Assembly: GCF_003121985.1 (NCBI RefSeq)
Contig: NZ_QEWP01000001.1
Coordinates: 496,001-560,000 of the forward strand
Length of the DNA stretch: 64,000 bases
DNA from: Marinilabilia rubra
Lineage (GTDB): Bacteria > Bacteroidota > Bacteroidia > Bacteroidales > Marinilabiliaceae
Direction of reading: 5' to 3'
A program made the translations under genes and the position numbers. Below are positions 19,637-28,268 of this stretch, piece after piece; the first letter of the stretch is position 1, and each line of letters starts with the position of its first letter. The notes under the pieces were generated by a model. That model ran no database searches. It saw only the letters and a program-made list of their open reading frames with translations, and was not told where the DNA came from.

Positions 19637-21328
19637 ATGTCAGACGACAAAAAGATTATTTTTAGTATGGTGGGGGTGAGTAAAATATACCCTCCTCAAA
19701 AGAGAGTTTTAAATGACATTTATTTGTCATTCTTTTACGGAGCCAAGATCGGAATCATTGGTTTAAATGGTTCTGGTAAATCTACCTTGTTGAAAATTAT
19801 TGCGGGTATTGAAAATGAATATCAGGGAGACGTGGTATTCTCACCCGGGTACTCTGTTGGCTATCTGGAACAGGAGCCACAATTGGATGAAGGAAAAACA
19901 GTAAAACAGGTAGTTGAAGAAGGAGTAAAGGAAGTAACGGATGTGCTTAAGGCTTATGAAGAGGTAAACCTGAAGTTTGGCGATCCTGAAGTACTTGAAG
20001 ATCCCGACAAGATGCAGGCTTTGATGGATGAACAGGCAAAGTTGCAGGAAAAAATTGATCAACACGATGCATGGAACCTGGATACCCGTTTGGAAAGGGC
20101 CATGGATGCCCTTAGGTGTCCCCCTGAAGATCAGCCTGTGAGCGAATTATCAGGAGGAGAGAGACGCAGGGTCGCTTTGTGCCGTTTATTGCTTCAGGAG
20201 CCGGATATCCTGCTTTTGGATGAGCCTACTAACCACCTTGACGCAGAATCGGTTCAGTGGCTTGAGTTGTATCTGCAACAATACAAAGGAACGGTGATCG
20301 CCATTACCCACGATCGTTATTTCCTAGACAATGTTGCGGGCTGGATATTGGAGCTTGATCGTGGAGAAGGTATTCCCTGGAAAGGAAATTACTCCGGCTG
20401 GCTGGAGCAAAAAGCCAAGCGTCTTGAAATGGAAGAAAAACATGCTTCCAAACGGCGAAAGACCCTTGAGCGTGAGCTTGACTGGGTGCGTATGGCTCCA
20501 AAAGCAAGGCAAGCCAAGTCAAAAGCCCGACTTTCTGCTTATGACAGTTTAATGCAGGAGGATGTGAAACAGAAGGAAGAAAAACTCGAGATATTTATCC
20601 CCAATGGTCCACGTTTGGGTGAAAAGGTTATTGAGGCTCAAAATGTAGCCAAGGGGTTTGGAGATCGGTTGTTGTTTGATAATCTTGATTTTAAACTGCC
20701 ACGAAATGGGATTGTAGGTGTTATTGGGCCAAACGGTGCTGGTAAAACTACCTTGTTCCGTATGATTATGGGACAGGAATCAGTTGATGAAGGGAACTTT
20801 GAAGTAGGCGAGACCGTGAAAGTAGGGTATGTGGATCAGTCGCATGCCGATATTGATCCCGAAAAAACAGTTTATGAGGTTATTTCCGGCGGAAATGAGA
20901 CACTTAAAATGGGAGGTCGTGAGATTAATGCGCGTGCTTATATTGCAAGGTTTAATTTCTCAGGAGGAGATCAGGAGAAAAAATGTGGGATTCTTTCCGG
21001 AGGAGAGAGAAATCGTCTGCATTTGGCCATGACCTTGAAAGAAGAGGCCAATGTATTGTTATTGGATGAGCCGACAAACGATATTGATGTAAACACATTA
21101 AGGGCGCTGGAGGAAGCTTTGGATGACTTTGCCGGATGTGCTGTTATTGTATCTCACGACCGTTGGTTCCTCGACCGTGTCTCAACTCACATTCTTGCCT
21201 TTGAGGGTAATTCCAATGTCCATTTCTTTGAAGGGGGCTATACTGATTATGAGGAAAATAAAAAGAAACGGGTAGGTGATAATTCACCTCATCGCATAAA
21301 ATACCGGACTTTACAAAAGAAAGGATAA
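19637..21328 (+). CDS. ettA: Energy-dependent translational throttle protein EttA (ABC-F)
   Basis: The 563-residue cytosolic ABC-F protein binds the ribosomal E site and couples initiation to ATP level. There are two ATPase cassettes, with Walker A GLNGSGKST near residue 41 and GPNGAGKTT near 367. The signatures are LSGGERRRVALCR and LSGGERNRLHLAM, and the Walker B motifs are LLLDEPTNHLD and LLLDEPTNDID. An arm and inter-domain linker region lies between. The length and ENKKKRVGD-type C-terminal end match EttA rather than Uup or YheS. A family A repeat lies directly upstream. Confidence 0.93.
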   Translation: MSDDKKIIFSMVGVSKIYPPQKRVLNDIYLSFFYGAKIGIIGLNGSGKSTLLKIIAGIENEYQGDVVFSPGYSVGYLEQEPQLDEGKTVKQVVEEGVKEVTDVLKAYEEVNLKFGDPEVLEDPDKMQALMDEQAKLQEKIDQHDAWNLDTRLERAMDALRCPPEDQPVSELSGGERRRVALCRLLLQEPDILLLDEPTNHLDAESVQWLELYLQQYKGTVIAITHDRYFLDNVAGWILELDRGEGIPWKGNYSGWLEQKAKRLEMEEKHASKRRKTLERELDWVRMAPKARQAKSKARLSAYDSLMQEDVKQKEEKLEIFIPNGPRLGEKVIEAQNVAKGFGDRLLFDNLDFKLPRNGIVGVIGPNGAGKTTLFRMIMGQESVDEGNFEVGETVKVGYVDQSHADIDPEKTVYEVISGGNETLKMGGREINARAYIARFNFSGGDQEKKCGILSGGERNRLHLAMTLKEEANVLLLDEPTNDIDVNTLRALEEALDDFAGCAVIVSHDRWFLDRVSTHILAFEGNSNVHFFEGGYTDYEENKKKRVGDNSPHRIKYRTLQKKG

Positions 21329-21336
21329 AGCATTTT

Positions 21337-21374
21337 AAACCGGAGATCATGAAAAAAATGGTTTCCGGTTTTTG
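21337..21374 (+). terminator. Intrinsic terminator after ettA
   Basis: An 8-bp stem (21337-21344 with 21364-21371) is followed by T residues. It lies between the convergent ettA and cyclase genes. Confidence 0.8.
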
Positions 21375-21380
21375 TTGGTT

Positions 21381-22514
21381 TTAAAGGGTGTCAAAATTTG
21401 AAATAGAGGCGTTTCTTAAAGGTCTCCCTTTTTGGGAAAAGAGACTCGAGTCATTTTGGGGTTTGTGAAGGTAATACATTTCAATCATGCCTTTGCCTTT
21501 AACACGCTGTGGGACCCTCCTTACAAAGCTGAAATGCGGCTCCAGGAGTTTTTTTGTTGATTCCGATATGTTTATCTGCATTGGACCGCTGTGAGTTTGC
21601 ATACGAGCGGCGATGTTCACATTGTCTCCGAAAATATCGTAAGAAAGATTGTGCTCACTGATAAAACCGGCAATGATTTCGCCGGAGTTAAGTCCGATTC
21701 GCAATTCCCATTGAATCCCATTTTGCAGATTTCTCTTTTGTATGAATTTCCGCATTTCCATGGCGGCCTTGGCTGCTCGCAGGGCATGTTCCTTAGAGTT
21801 GCTAAACATACCACTTACGGCCATGTAAGCATCGCCAATGGTTTTGATCCTGACACAATTATGCTTTTGGGAAATCTCATCCATTTTGGTGAAGATAATG
21901 CGAAGTTCATCCAGAAGTTTTCGCGGTGACATTCTGGTGGACTTCTCTGTAAAATTCACCAAATCAGCCATCAAAATGGTGACATTCCTGTAAGGTCTTG
22001 GTTGAATGGCTTCACCCGCCTTGAGCGATTTGACAATTTCGGCCGGAAGAATATTCTTAAGAATATGGTGCGTTTTCTTTTGTTCAATTTCAAGTTGCTG
22101 CTTCTGAATTTTAAGTTGTTTAAGGGTGCTGGCAAGCGTCATTGCCGATCTCACTCTTGCAATAAGTTCTTCTGTTTCAATGGGCTTGCGCAGGTAATCA
22201 ATGGCTCCGGCTTCCAGGGCTTCTTTAACTTTGTCAGAAGAGCTGAAACTTGAAATAATAATGATGGGAATGTCTTGTGTTTCAGGATTTAGTTTTAGGC
22301 TTCTCAAAGCTTCCATCCCTGATATCTCAGGCATTTCCCAGTCAAGAAGAATAATGTCTGGTTTCGACTGAAATGCACATCGGTAGGTTTCATAACCATC
22401 TCTTGCCCTTTGAAAATCGATGTCATTGGAAAGCGAGCTCAACTGAACTTTGATAAATTCAGCAATGCTGTCCATGTCATCGGCAATGAGTATGGTTAAT
22501 TTTGTCGATTGCAT
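21381..22514 (-). CDS. Receiver-adenylate cyclase fusion (class III)
   Basis: The 377-residue protein starts at the ATG at 22514; the longer frame starts only at a TTG. A receiver domain occupies about 5-125, with the acidic pair in IADDMD, phospho-Asp in LLDWEMP near 56 and Lys in LRKPI. A coiled linker follows. The class III cyclase domain (about 178-355) has metal Asp in MADLVNF and Asp in IGDAYMA. The purine-specifying positions are Lys (RIKTIGD) and Asp (YDIFGD), the ATP pattern, and the transition-state Asn/Arg lie in NVNIAAR. It is therefore predicted to make cAMP under control of a phosphorelay. The cognate kinase is not adjacent. Confidence 0.88.
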   Translation of the reverse strand: MQSTKLTILIADDMDSIAEFIKVQLSSLSNDIDFQRARDGYETYRCAFQSKPDIILLDWEMPEISGMEALRSLKLNPETQDIPIIIISSFSSSDKVKEALEAGAIDYLRKPIETEELIARVRSAMTLASTLKQLKIQKQQLEIEQKKTHHILKNILPAEIVKSLKAGEAIQPRPYRNVTILMADLVNFTEKSTRMSPRKLLDELRIIFTKMDEISQKHNCVRIKTIGDAYMAVSGMFSNSKEHALRAAKAAMEMRKFIQKRNLQNGIQWELRIGLNSGEIIAGFISEHNLSYDIFGDNVNIAARMQTHSGPMQINISESTKKLLEPHFSFVRRVPQRVKGKGMIEMYYLHKPQNDSSLFSQKGRPLRNASISNFDTL

Positions 22515-22674
22515 TGAAAATGAGTTTGTGAAGGACAAAGTTAGTGTTTTTTGTTGAGATGTGTTTTAATTTGTGTAAAGGATGAAAAAAATATAAACTG
22601 TTTGGCAGAAGTCTCTGGTTTTGTGTAATTTTAGGTTTTACTGTAATTGCAATTTTTAAAGAAAATAAATTAGT

Positions 22675-23013
22675 ATGACGCCCGATGAAAAGAACTGGGG
22701 GATGTACAGTCACTTAGCGGCCTTCGCAGGTTTGCTTTTCCCTTTTGGAAATGTTATTGGCCCGCTGATTATCTGGGTTCTCAAAAAGGACGAATACCCC
22801 TTTGTAGAGCAGGAAGGTAAGGAATCCCTTAATTTTCAAATAACTGTTTCCATTGCCGTGATAGTGGCCGGACTGTTGAGTGTGGTGTTGATTGGAATTC
22901 CCTTGTTGATTGCTATTGCCATCTTTGCCCTGGTCTTTATCATTAAGGCCGCAATGGAAACAAGTGAGGGACGTCCATACAGATATCCCTACAACCTGAG
23001 GTTGATAAAATAG
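22675..23013 (+). CDS. DUF4870 family membrane protein
   Basis: The 112-residue protein has three hydrophobic helices. The pattern WGMYSHLAAFAGLLFP...IIWVLKKDEYPFVEQEGKE is typical of DUF4870 (Tic20-like) proteins, as is the C-terminal RPYRYPYNLRLIK. Function is unknown; it is an inner-membrane protein. It is monocistronic and followed by a composite repeat. Confidence 0.85.
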   Translation: MTPDEKNWGMYSHLAAFAGLLFPFGNVIGPLIIWVLKKDEYPFVEQEGKESLNFQITVSIAVIVAGLLSVVLIGIPLLIAIAIFALVFIIKAAMETSEGRPYRYPYNLRLIK

Positions 23014-23037
23014 CCAATATATTGGTTTTTTGTAAAG

Positions 23038-23342
23038 CAATACTTCGTTAAACTTTTGTAAAAAGCTATAAATCAACTTTTTGGAATCATATGCATAATT
23101 GCTTTAAAGTTCTGTTTATTAGCGTTATATGGTTTGTCTTTTGTCTAAGTAAAATCATAAACCCTTTTAAATGTGTTTTTATGATTTTCTTAGTTTTTTA
23201 AATATGCCGCAAAAAGAATCAAAATTTCTTATATTCGAAAGTTTCCAGCTTCTAACTTCCAGCCTCCAGCTTCCGGCTTCCGCGCGGCTGGGCTACTTAA
23301 ATCTGATATCTATCCCGAAGCATCGGGACTAACGATCTATTA
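23038..23342 (+). repeat. Family A repeat containing a nested family B repeat
   Basis: The left end CAATACTTCGTTAAAC and the right end AACGATCTATTA are family A termini. TAAAG flanks both sides (23033-23037 and 23343-23347), a probable 5-6 bp target duplication. Interior bases of about 23148-23298 are a family B unit also found twice at 52783-53098. A hairpin ATCCCGAAGCATCGGGACT lies just before the right terminus. The element fills the gap before the cupin gene. Confidence 0.7.
23148..23298 (+). repeat. Family B repeat, copy 1
   Basis: This roughly 151-bp unit is nearly identical to the two tandem units at 52783-53098. It contains an inverted repeat (AAAATCATAAA with TTTATGATTTT), the segment ATGCCGCAAAAAGAATC and a pyrimidine-rich run, TTCCAGCTTC...CTTCCGGCTTCC, ending GCGCGGCTGGGCTAC. 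It is non-coding. Confidence 0.75.
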
Positions 23343-23382
23343 TAAAGTGAACTTTAATAATTGATAAAGATAACTTTGAAGG

Positions 23383-23859
23383 ATGAAATTAATTAATCAG
23401 GATTTATTGAATGACTTGTCCAGCGAAGCTTCCAAAGCTACCCGAAAGAGAAAAAATTACAATTTTCATTTCGGGCCGGCCGATGTTCTGCAACGCATGT
23501 TAAATGCATTCGAACCCGGCACTTATGTCCGACCCCATAAACATGAGAATCCAGCTAAGCGTGAAGTGTTTCTTTTATTGCGGGGAAGGTTGTTAATGCT
23601 TTTTTTCAACGATGGAGGGGAAGTTACGGAAAGGATTACTTTATCGGCAAAAGATGGCAGTTATGGTGTCGAGGTGCCTCCCGGTGAGTGGCATATGGGC
23701 ATCTCTCTTGAAAAAGGAACCGTTATTTATGAACTAAAAGACGGCCCTTACGATCCTGTTAATGATAAGGAATTTGCCCCCTGGGCTCCTCCGGAAGGGG
23801 CTCCTGAGGTTAAAGAATACTTGGAAAACCTGCTTTGGGAAAATGTCCCAAACTATTAA
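23383..23859 (+). CDS. WbuC family cupin-fold metalloprotein
   Basis: The 158-residue protein is recognised by the cupin motifs YVRPHKHENPAKREVFLLLRG (metal-binding His residues and Glu near 50-65) and PPGEWHMGISLE near residue 105. The C-terminal GPYDP...EFAPWAPPEG is also typical. WbuC proteins often accompany O-antigen sugar genes, but no such genes are nearby, so the substrate is unknown. The leader begins inside a family A repeat about 40 bases upstream. Confidence 0.83.
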   Translation: MKLINQDLLNDLSSEASKATRKRKNYNFHFGPADVLQRMLNAFEPGTYVRPHKHENPAKREVFLLLRGRLLMLFFNDGGEVTERITLSAKDGSYGVEVPPGEWHMGISLEKGTVIYELKDGPYDPVNDKEFAPWAPPEGAPEVKEYLENLLWENVPNY

Positions 23860-23899
23860 GCAGTGTTTGGTGGCATTTTCCACTTTTTTATTGTTCATG

Positions 23900-25579
23900 T
23901 TACTGGTCAGTAACACACCCTTCCGAAGCAGAGGAAACTGTATTTCGAAACTTCTTTAGAATCCCCGTTGCAGCATTGGCTTTTGGGAGCCGTTGTTTAT
24001 TTTTCCTGGATTTAATTTCTTCATCCGAAAGATTCACTTCTATTTTATTTTGGTTGATATCAATGGTGATTTTATCGCCATCATTGATATAACCGATAAG
24101 TCCTCCGTTGAAAGCTTCAGGGGTGATGTGTCCAACCACAAAACCATGAGAGCCACCTGAAAAGCGACCATCTGTTATGAGGGCAACATCATTGCCTAAT
24201 CCCGCTCCCATTACAGCTCCGGTTGGTTTGAGCATTTCCGGCATTCCGGGGCCTCCTTTAGGACCATTGTTGCGTATAACAATAACATCTCCCGGTTTTA
24301 CAGTTGACTTGATGCCCTCAATAGCCGATGTTTCATCATCGAACACACGGGCCGGACCTGTAAATTTTTCTCCCTCCTTTCCGGTGATTTTGGCAACGGC
24401 CCCTTCCGGTGCCAGATTTCCATAAAGAATCTGAATGTGACCGGTTTTTTTGATGGGGTTGTTGACTTCATGAATAATTTGCTGCTCTTTTTTAATTTCC
24501 GGAATCTTTTCCAGGTTTTCGCTAACGGTTTTTCCGGTAACGGTCATGCAGTTGCCGTTTAGTAGATTTTCCTTTAGGAGAAATTTCATAACTGCGGGAA
24601 TGCCCCCTATGTTGTGAAGATCCTCCATAAGATATGTCCCGCTTGGCTTTAGGTCTGCCAGGTATGGTGTTTTATTACTTATGGCCTGAAAATCATCTAT
24701 AGTAAGTGAAATGCCCACTGCTTTAGCCATTGCGATGAGGTGAATAACTGCATTTGTTGAACCGCCAAGTGCCATTATCAGAGTAATGGCATTCCCGAAA
24801 GCCTCTTTGGTCATTATATCACGTGGCTTCAGGTCTTTTTCAAGAACAAGCTTGATGGCTTCTCCCAGTCGCTCGGTTTCTTTACTTTTCTCAGAACTAA
24901 CTGCAGGATTGGACGATGAAAATGGCAGGCTCATTCCCATGCACTCAATCGCTGCAGCCATTGAATTGGCTGTGTACATTCCACCGCAAGCACCTGCTCC
25001 TGGAATGGCATGTTTAATTATGCCTTTGAAATCAAAATCGGAGATGGTGCCTTTAAGTCTTTCGCCATAAGCTTCAAATGCTGAAACTATATTGAGGTCT
25101 TTGTTGTTCCAGCGTCCTTTTTTTACAGTTCCACCATACATCAGAATAGCCGGACGATTTAACCGACCAAGGGCAATCATGGCTCCCGGCATGTTTTTGT
25201 CGCAGCCCACAATTGGGATAACAGCATCATAAAACTGAGCACCAACCACGGTTTCGATGGAATCCGCAATGAGCTCTCTGGAAGGCAAAGAATATCGCAT
25301 GCCCGATGTGCCGTTTGTGATGCCGTCACTTACTCCAATGGTATGGAATATAAGTCCATATAAATCTTTTTGGGCATCCACTTCTTTCTTGACCTCGGTG
25401 GCAATGTCATTGAGGTGCATGTTACAGGGATTGCCCTGGAAGCCTGTGCTTACAATGCCAACCTGAGCTTTTTTCTGATCACTTTCGCTCATTCCGATGG
25501 CATATAACATTGCCTGCGCAGCTGGAAGACTTTCATCCTGAGTAATAAGCCGACTGTATTTATTAAGTTGATTTTGCAT
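23900..25579 (-). CDS. ilvD: Dihydroxy-acid dehydratase
   Basis: The enzyme dehydrates 2,3-dihydroxy acids in isoleucine/valine synthesis. The longer frame adds 11 residues, but the ATG at 25579 ([10 protein letters not shown]) gives the usual N-terminus and 559 residues. Fe-S and active-site motifs are [24 protein letters not shown] and [14 protein letters not shown]. The C-terminal [16 protein letters not shown] is also present. No other ilv or leu gene is adjacent. It is convergent with the cupin gene, with a 40-base gap. Confidence 0.96.
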   Translation of the reverse strand: MQNQLNKYSRLITQDESLPAAQAMLYAIGMSESDQKKAQVGIVSTGFQGNPCNMHLNDIATEVKKEVDAQKDLYGLIFHTIGVSDGITNGTSGMRYSLPSRELIADSIETVVGAQFYDAVIPIVGCDKNMPGAMIALGRLNRPAILMYGGTVKKGRWNNKDLNIVSAFEAYGERLKGTISDFDFKGIIKHAIPGAGACGGMYTANSMAAAIECMGMSLPFSSSNPAVSSEKSKETERLGEAIKLVLEKDLKPRDIMTKEAFGNAITLIMALGGSTNAVIHLIAMAKAVGISLTIDDFQAISNKTPYLADLKPSGTYLMEDLHNIGGIPAVMKFLLKENLLNGNCMTVTGKTVSENLEKIPEIKKEQQIIHEVNNPIKKTGHIQILYGNLAPEGAVAKITGKEGEKFTGPARVFDDETSAIEGIKSTVKPGDVIVIRNNGPKGGPGMPEMLKPTGAVMGAGLGNDVALITDGRFSGGSHGFVVGHITPEAFNGGLIGYINDGDKITIDINQNKIEVNLSDEEIKSRKNKQRLPKANAATGILKKFRNTVSSASEGCVTDQ

Positions 25580-25800
25580 AGTTTGTTTTTTGAAATGATT
25601 TAAGAATAACAATAAGGTTCCATTTTATGTTGAGCAAATTGTAGTATTTGATGTTGTGCATGAATCTTGATAATTTTGAGCAAAATGCAAACATGGATTT
25701 GGTGGATGAAATTGCTTGTAACTTTAGTGTCTTACTCCTAATATTCGTGTTTTTTGGCAAAATATTTCTAAAATGGCTACGCCATTTTCTGTTTGGGGTC

Positions 25801-25941
25801 CACGAATTTTACAAATTATACGAATTTTGGTCGCACTTGAAGTGCGACATTTAACGGCTTTCTTTGGCGAGCAAAGCGGCAGAGCCGAGCGGCCGTTTCT
25901 CAAAAAAGCTTTAAAACAGCTTTTAATTCGCTTAATTCGTG
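25801..25941. repeat. Small element with CACGAATT terminal inverted repeats
   Basis: The left end CACGAATTTTAC...CGAATT is the inverse of the right end AATTCG...AATTCGTG. Internal hairpins include GTCGCACTTGAAGTGCGAC. It is 141 bp and non-coding. No second copy is seen in the window and no target duplication was identified, so a mobile nature is only suggested. Confidence 0.35.
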
Positions 25942-26084
25942 AACAAAAAAAGTAATTGCGAAGCAATTAGCTTATCCAGCAAATTCTCATTTGATTTTCT
26001 TTTACTTGTTTGGTTCTGGCTATGCCAGGTTAGGCTTTAACTCTTTTATCAGTTGTGACACAATGAAGGTATTGGTTACCATAA

Positions 26085-26218
26085 AAATAGATCGTTAGTC
26101 CCGATGCTTCGGGATAGATGTTAGATGTAAGATAATTCGTATCATGCTGAAATTCTGCACATTAATACAAAAGAGGGTGCTCGCATAATTAATTGATTAT
26201 GAAAGTTTAACGGAGTTG
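26085..26218 (-). repeat. Family A repeat, reverse orientation
   Basis: It begins AATAGATCGTTAG and ends GTTTAACGGAGTTG, the inverse of the family A terminal sequences. The interior hairpin is AGTCCCGATGCTTCGGGAT, the same module as at 23312. Flanks (CCATAA and CCTAAA) are similar but not identical, so a target duplication is not certain. Confidence 0.6.
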
Positions 26219-26294
26219 CCTAAAGTATTCGGGAAAAATAGATTTTTAGTATGCCAGTGTGATAAAAAATTAACCATCATAAAAAAAGAATTCC

Positions 26295-26609
26295 ATGAAG
26301 AAAATTGGCCTTCTCGGTGGAATGGGCCCCGAATCAACAATTGAATATTATGAGGGAATAATCAATGCCTTTAAAGCATCGAATGACGGAAAGCCGGATT
26401 ATCCTGACATTATTATTTACAGCCTCAATCTATCCAAAGTTTTAGGGAAGATGCGGGCTTCTGACAATAAGGGGGCCATTGATTATCTGGCAGCCAAACT
26501 CAGGAAACTGGAGGATGCAGGTTCCGATTTTATTGCCATGACCGCTAACACAGATCCATATTGATGAGATAGTGAAGCGGTGTCGGGCGTGAAGGTTTCT
26601 TATTGATTG
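26295..26609 (+). pseudogene. Truncated aspartate/glutamate racemase family gene
   Basis: The first 86 residues are the N-terminal half of an Asp/Glu racemase (MKKIGLLGGMGPESTIEYYEGI, then DFIAMTANT where the family continues with Pro-His). The frame stops directly after MTANT-DPY. In another frame the next bases encode IHIDEIVKRCR, resembling the expected continuation, before a stop at about 26574. Family members are about 230 residues with a second catalytic Cys in the C-terminal half, and that half is missing. It abuts the convergent ndh gene. It is probably a non-functional remnant from a frameshift plus deletion. Confidence 0.8.
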
Positions 26610-27892
26610 TCATGGAATCTTTTTCCTGATGTTAAAATCAGCCTTAGCGATGTATTTTTGGTGACGTATAGCCAGGCCCAGTTAATGAAGATAACGAGCC
26701 GGTTCCTTACACTCAAAATCAACATAAGGTGTAAAAACATCCAAACCAACCATGCCAAATATCCCTTAAACTTCATGAACGGGAGATCAACCACAGCTTT
26801 GTTGCGGCCAATAGTGGCCATTGAACCCCGATCTTTGTACTTATAGTCGGCAACTGGTTTTTGCTGTAACAAACTTTTCAGGTTTCGGGCCAGTAACCGC
26901 GCCTGATTAATCGCTACATTGGCTACCTGAGGATGCCCGTTGGGATAATCGGGAGTTTCCATGTAAGCTATATCCCCTACGGCAAAAATGTTATCAAACC
27001 CTTGTACTTTGCTTTGTCTGTCGACGACAATCCGGTTTCCACGAGTGATGACATCCGCAGGGATTCCTTCGGTTTTTCTACCTGTTACTCCCGCTGCCCA
27101 AATGACAGTTGCAGATTTGATGGTTTCTCCTGAGCTCAGGGTGAGGTTTTCTCCGTCGTAATCTTTTACAAACGTGTTTTTAAGCAGCACAACACCCATC
27201 TCTTTTAGGTATTTCTCGGCGGCTTCGCCTGATGCTTTGCTCATGTTGTTAAGTACATGATTGCTGCCCTCAACCAGTCTTATGGTGAATTTTGAGAGGT
27301 CGATGTCGTGGTAGTCCTTTGGAAGGATTTCTTTCTTTATTTCAGCAAAGGCACCGGCCAGCTCTACACCTGTTGGTCCAGCACCCACAATGGTAAGATT
27401 AAGCATACGCACCCGGTCCTCTTTAGGCGCGGCAATTACCTTTTCAAAGGTGGTCAGGATATGATTGCGAATCGTGATAGACTGATAGGTGGTTTTAAGC
27501 GAAAATGCGTTTTTTTGAATTCTGGAGTTTCCAAAGTAATTGGTCCGGCATCCGGTGGCAAGTATCAGATAATCATAGTTGAAATCACCAATGGTAGTAG
27601 ATATGCTTTGCTGATCCGGATTTACCTTTAGCATTTCTGCCATACGAATTTGGATGTGAGACCTGCTTTTGAAAATATTTCGGAATGGGAAAGAAATACT
27701 TGCAGGTTCTATTTGTGAAGTAGCTACCTGATAAAACAGTGGCTGAAACTGGTGGTGATTGATTTTGTCAATCAACAATACGTTAAAAAAACGGCTATCC
27801 AGATTTCTTACTAATTGAAGACCTGCAAAACCTCCGCCTATTACAATGACCTGTTTCTTGTTGGTTTGATCTGCCTCTTTTGCTAACATCAT
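26600..27892 (-). CDS. ndh: Type II NADH dehydrogenase (NDH-2)
   Basis: The 430-residue membrane-associated flavoprotein transfers electrons from NADH to quinone without proton pumping. There are two Rossmann motifs: VIGGGFAGLQLVRNL near residue 16 for FAD and IVGAGPTGVELAGAFAE near 165 for NADH. FAVGDIAYM near 305 is the second FAD-binding segment. The hydrophobic C-terminus (AWLVWMFLHLMLILSVRN) anchors the protein to the membrane. Its 3' end overlaps the decayed racemase. Confidence 0.94.
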   Translation of the reverse strand: MMLAKEADQTNKKQVIVIGGGFAGLQLVRNLDSRFFNVLLIDKINHHQFQPLFYQVATSQIEPASISFPFRNIFKSRSHIQIRMAEMLKVNPDQQSISTTIGDFNYDYLILATGCRTNYFGNSRIQKNAFSLKTTYQSITIRNHILTTFEKVIAAPKEDRVRMLNLTIVGAGPTGVELAGAFAEIKKEILPKDYHDIDLSKFTIRLVEGSNHVLNNMSKASGEAAEKYLKEMGVVLLKNTFVKDYDGENLTLSSGETIKSATVIWAAGVTGRKTEGIPADVITRGNRIVVDRQSKVQGFDNIFAVGDIAYMETPDYPNGHPQVANVAINQARLLARNLKSLLQQKPVADYKYKDRGSMATIGRNKAVVDLPFMKFKGYLAWLVWMFLHLMLILSVRNRLVIFINWAWLYVTKNTSLRLILTSGKRFHDNQ

Positions 27893-28037
27893 TCTTTCCT
27901 TATTTGATATAAATTAATGAGCTGTTGATAGTGGACTAACAGGTCTTAAACATCGAAAAGAAAAGATGGTTTGCTGTTTTAAAGAAGTTTTTCTTTAATT
28001 AGAAAAAGATGGTGCTTTTTTAACGTTAGAGAAAAAA

Positions 28038-28172
28038 CAATAGGTCGTTAGATTTTTAGATATCTGTTTGAGGGCAGTCAGGAAAGATGTAAGATGTTTC
28101 GTGCAGTATTGATAATCTGTATTTTAATAAACAAATGCTTAGGTGGTTAAGTGGCTGTAAAGGAGTAATTTG
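28038..28172 (-). repeat. Family A repeat, reverse orientation, diverged
   Basis: It begins CAATAGGTCGTTAGATTTTTAG, a near-perfect family A terminus, followed by a GGGCAGTCAGG hairpin half and AAGATGTAAGATG. The opposite end (AAAGGAGTAATTTG) is degenerate. It lies between ndh and the DUF1080 gene. No target duplication is evident. Confidence 0.55.
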
Positions 28173-28201
28173 AAAGGGTTTGTAAGGGTTTGGCGGGGTA
28201 T

Positions 28202-28240
28202 TAAAAAAGAAGGTTGCTCAATAATTTTTTGAGCAACCTT
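28202..28240 (-). terminator. Intrinsic terminator of the DUF1080 gene
   Basis: A perfect 12-bp stem (28210-28221 with 28229-28240) is followed on the minus strand by CTTTTTTAA. It lies just after the minus-strand gene ending at 28269. Confidence 0.9.
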
Positions 28241-28268
28241 CCAGGTATATCGTCCGGATAAACTGGGT

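Larger units (their letters stand above)
25580..26294. other. Gene-free interval with clustered small hairpins and a family A repeat
   Basis: This 715-base interval has no convincing gene. Bases 25770-25788 form a perfect AAAATGGC/GCCATTTT hairpin. Bases 25801-25941 are bounded by CACGAATT inverted repeats and contain a GTCGCACT/AGTGCGAC hairpin. Bases 25951-25970 form AATTGC/GCAATT. A reversed family A repeat occupies 26085-26218. It looks like a dumping ground for small palindromic elements. Confidence 0.6.

Noticed and set aside
23014-23031. CCAATATATTGG followed by T residues as a terminator after the DUF4870 gene
   Set aside because: The palindrome leaves a stem of only four or five AT-rich pairs, too weak to call.
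25648-25966. Several 60-80 codon frames in the gap after ilvD
   Set aside because: They run through palindromic repeats and overlap each other on both strands. None has a plausible start context or recognisable protein.
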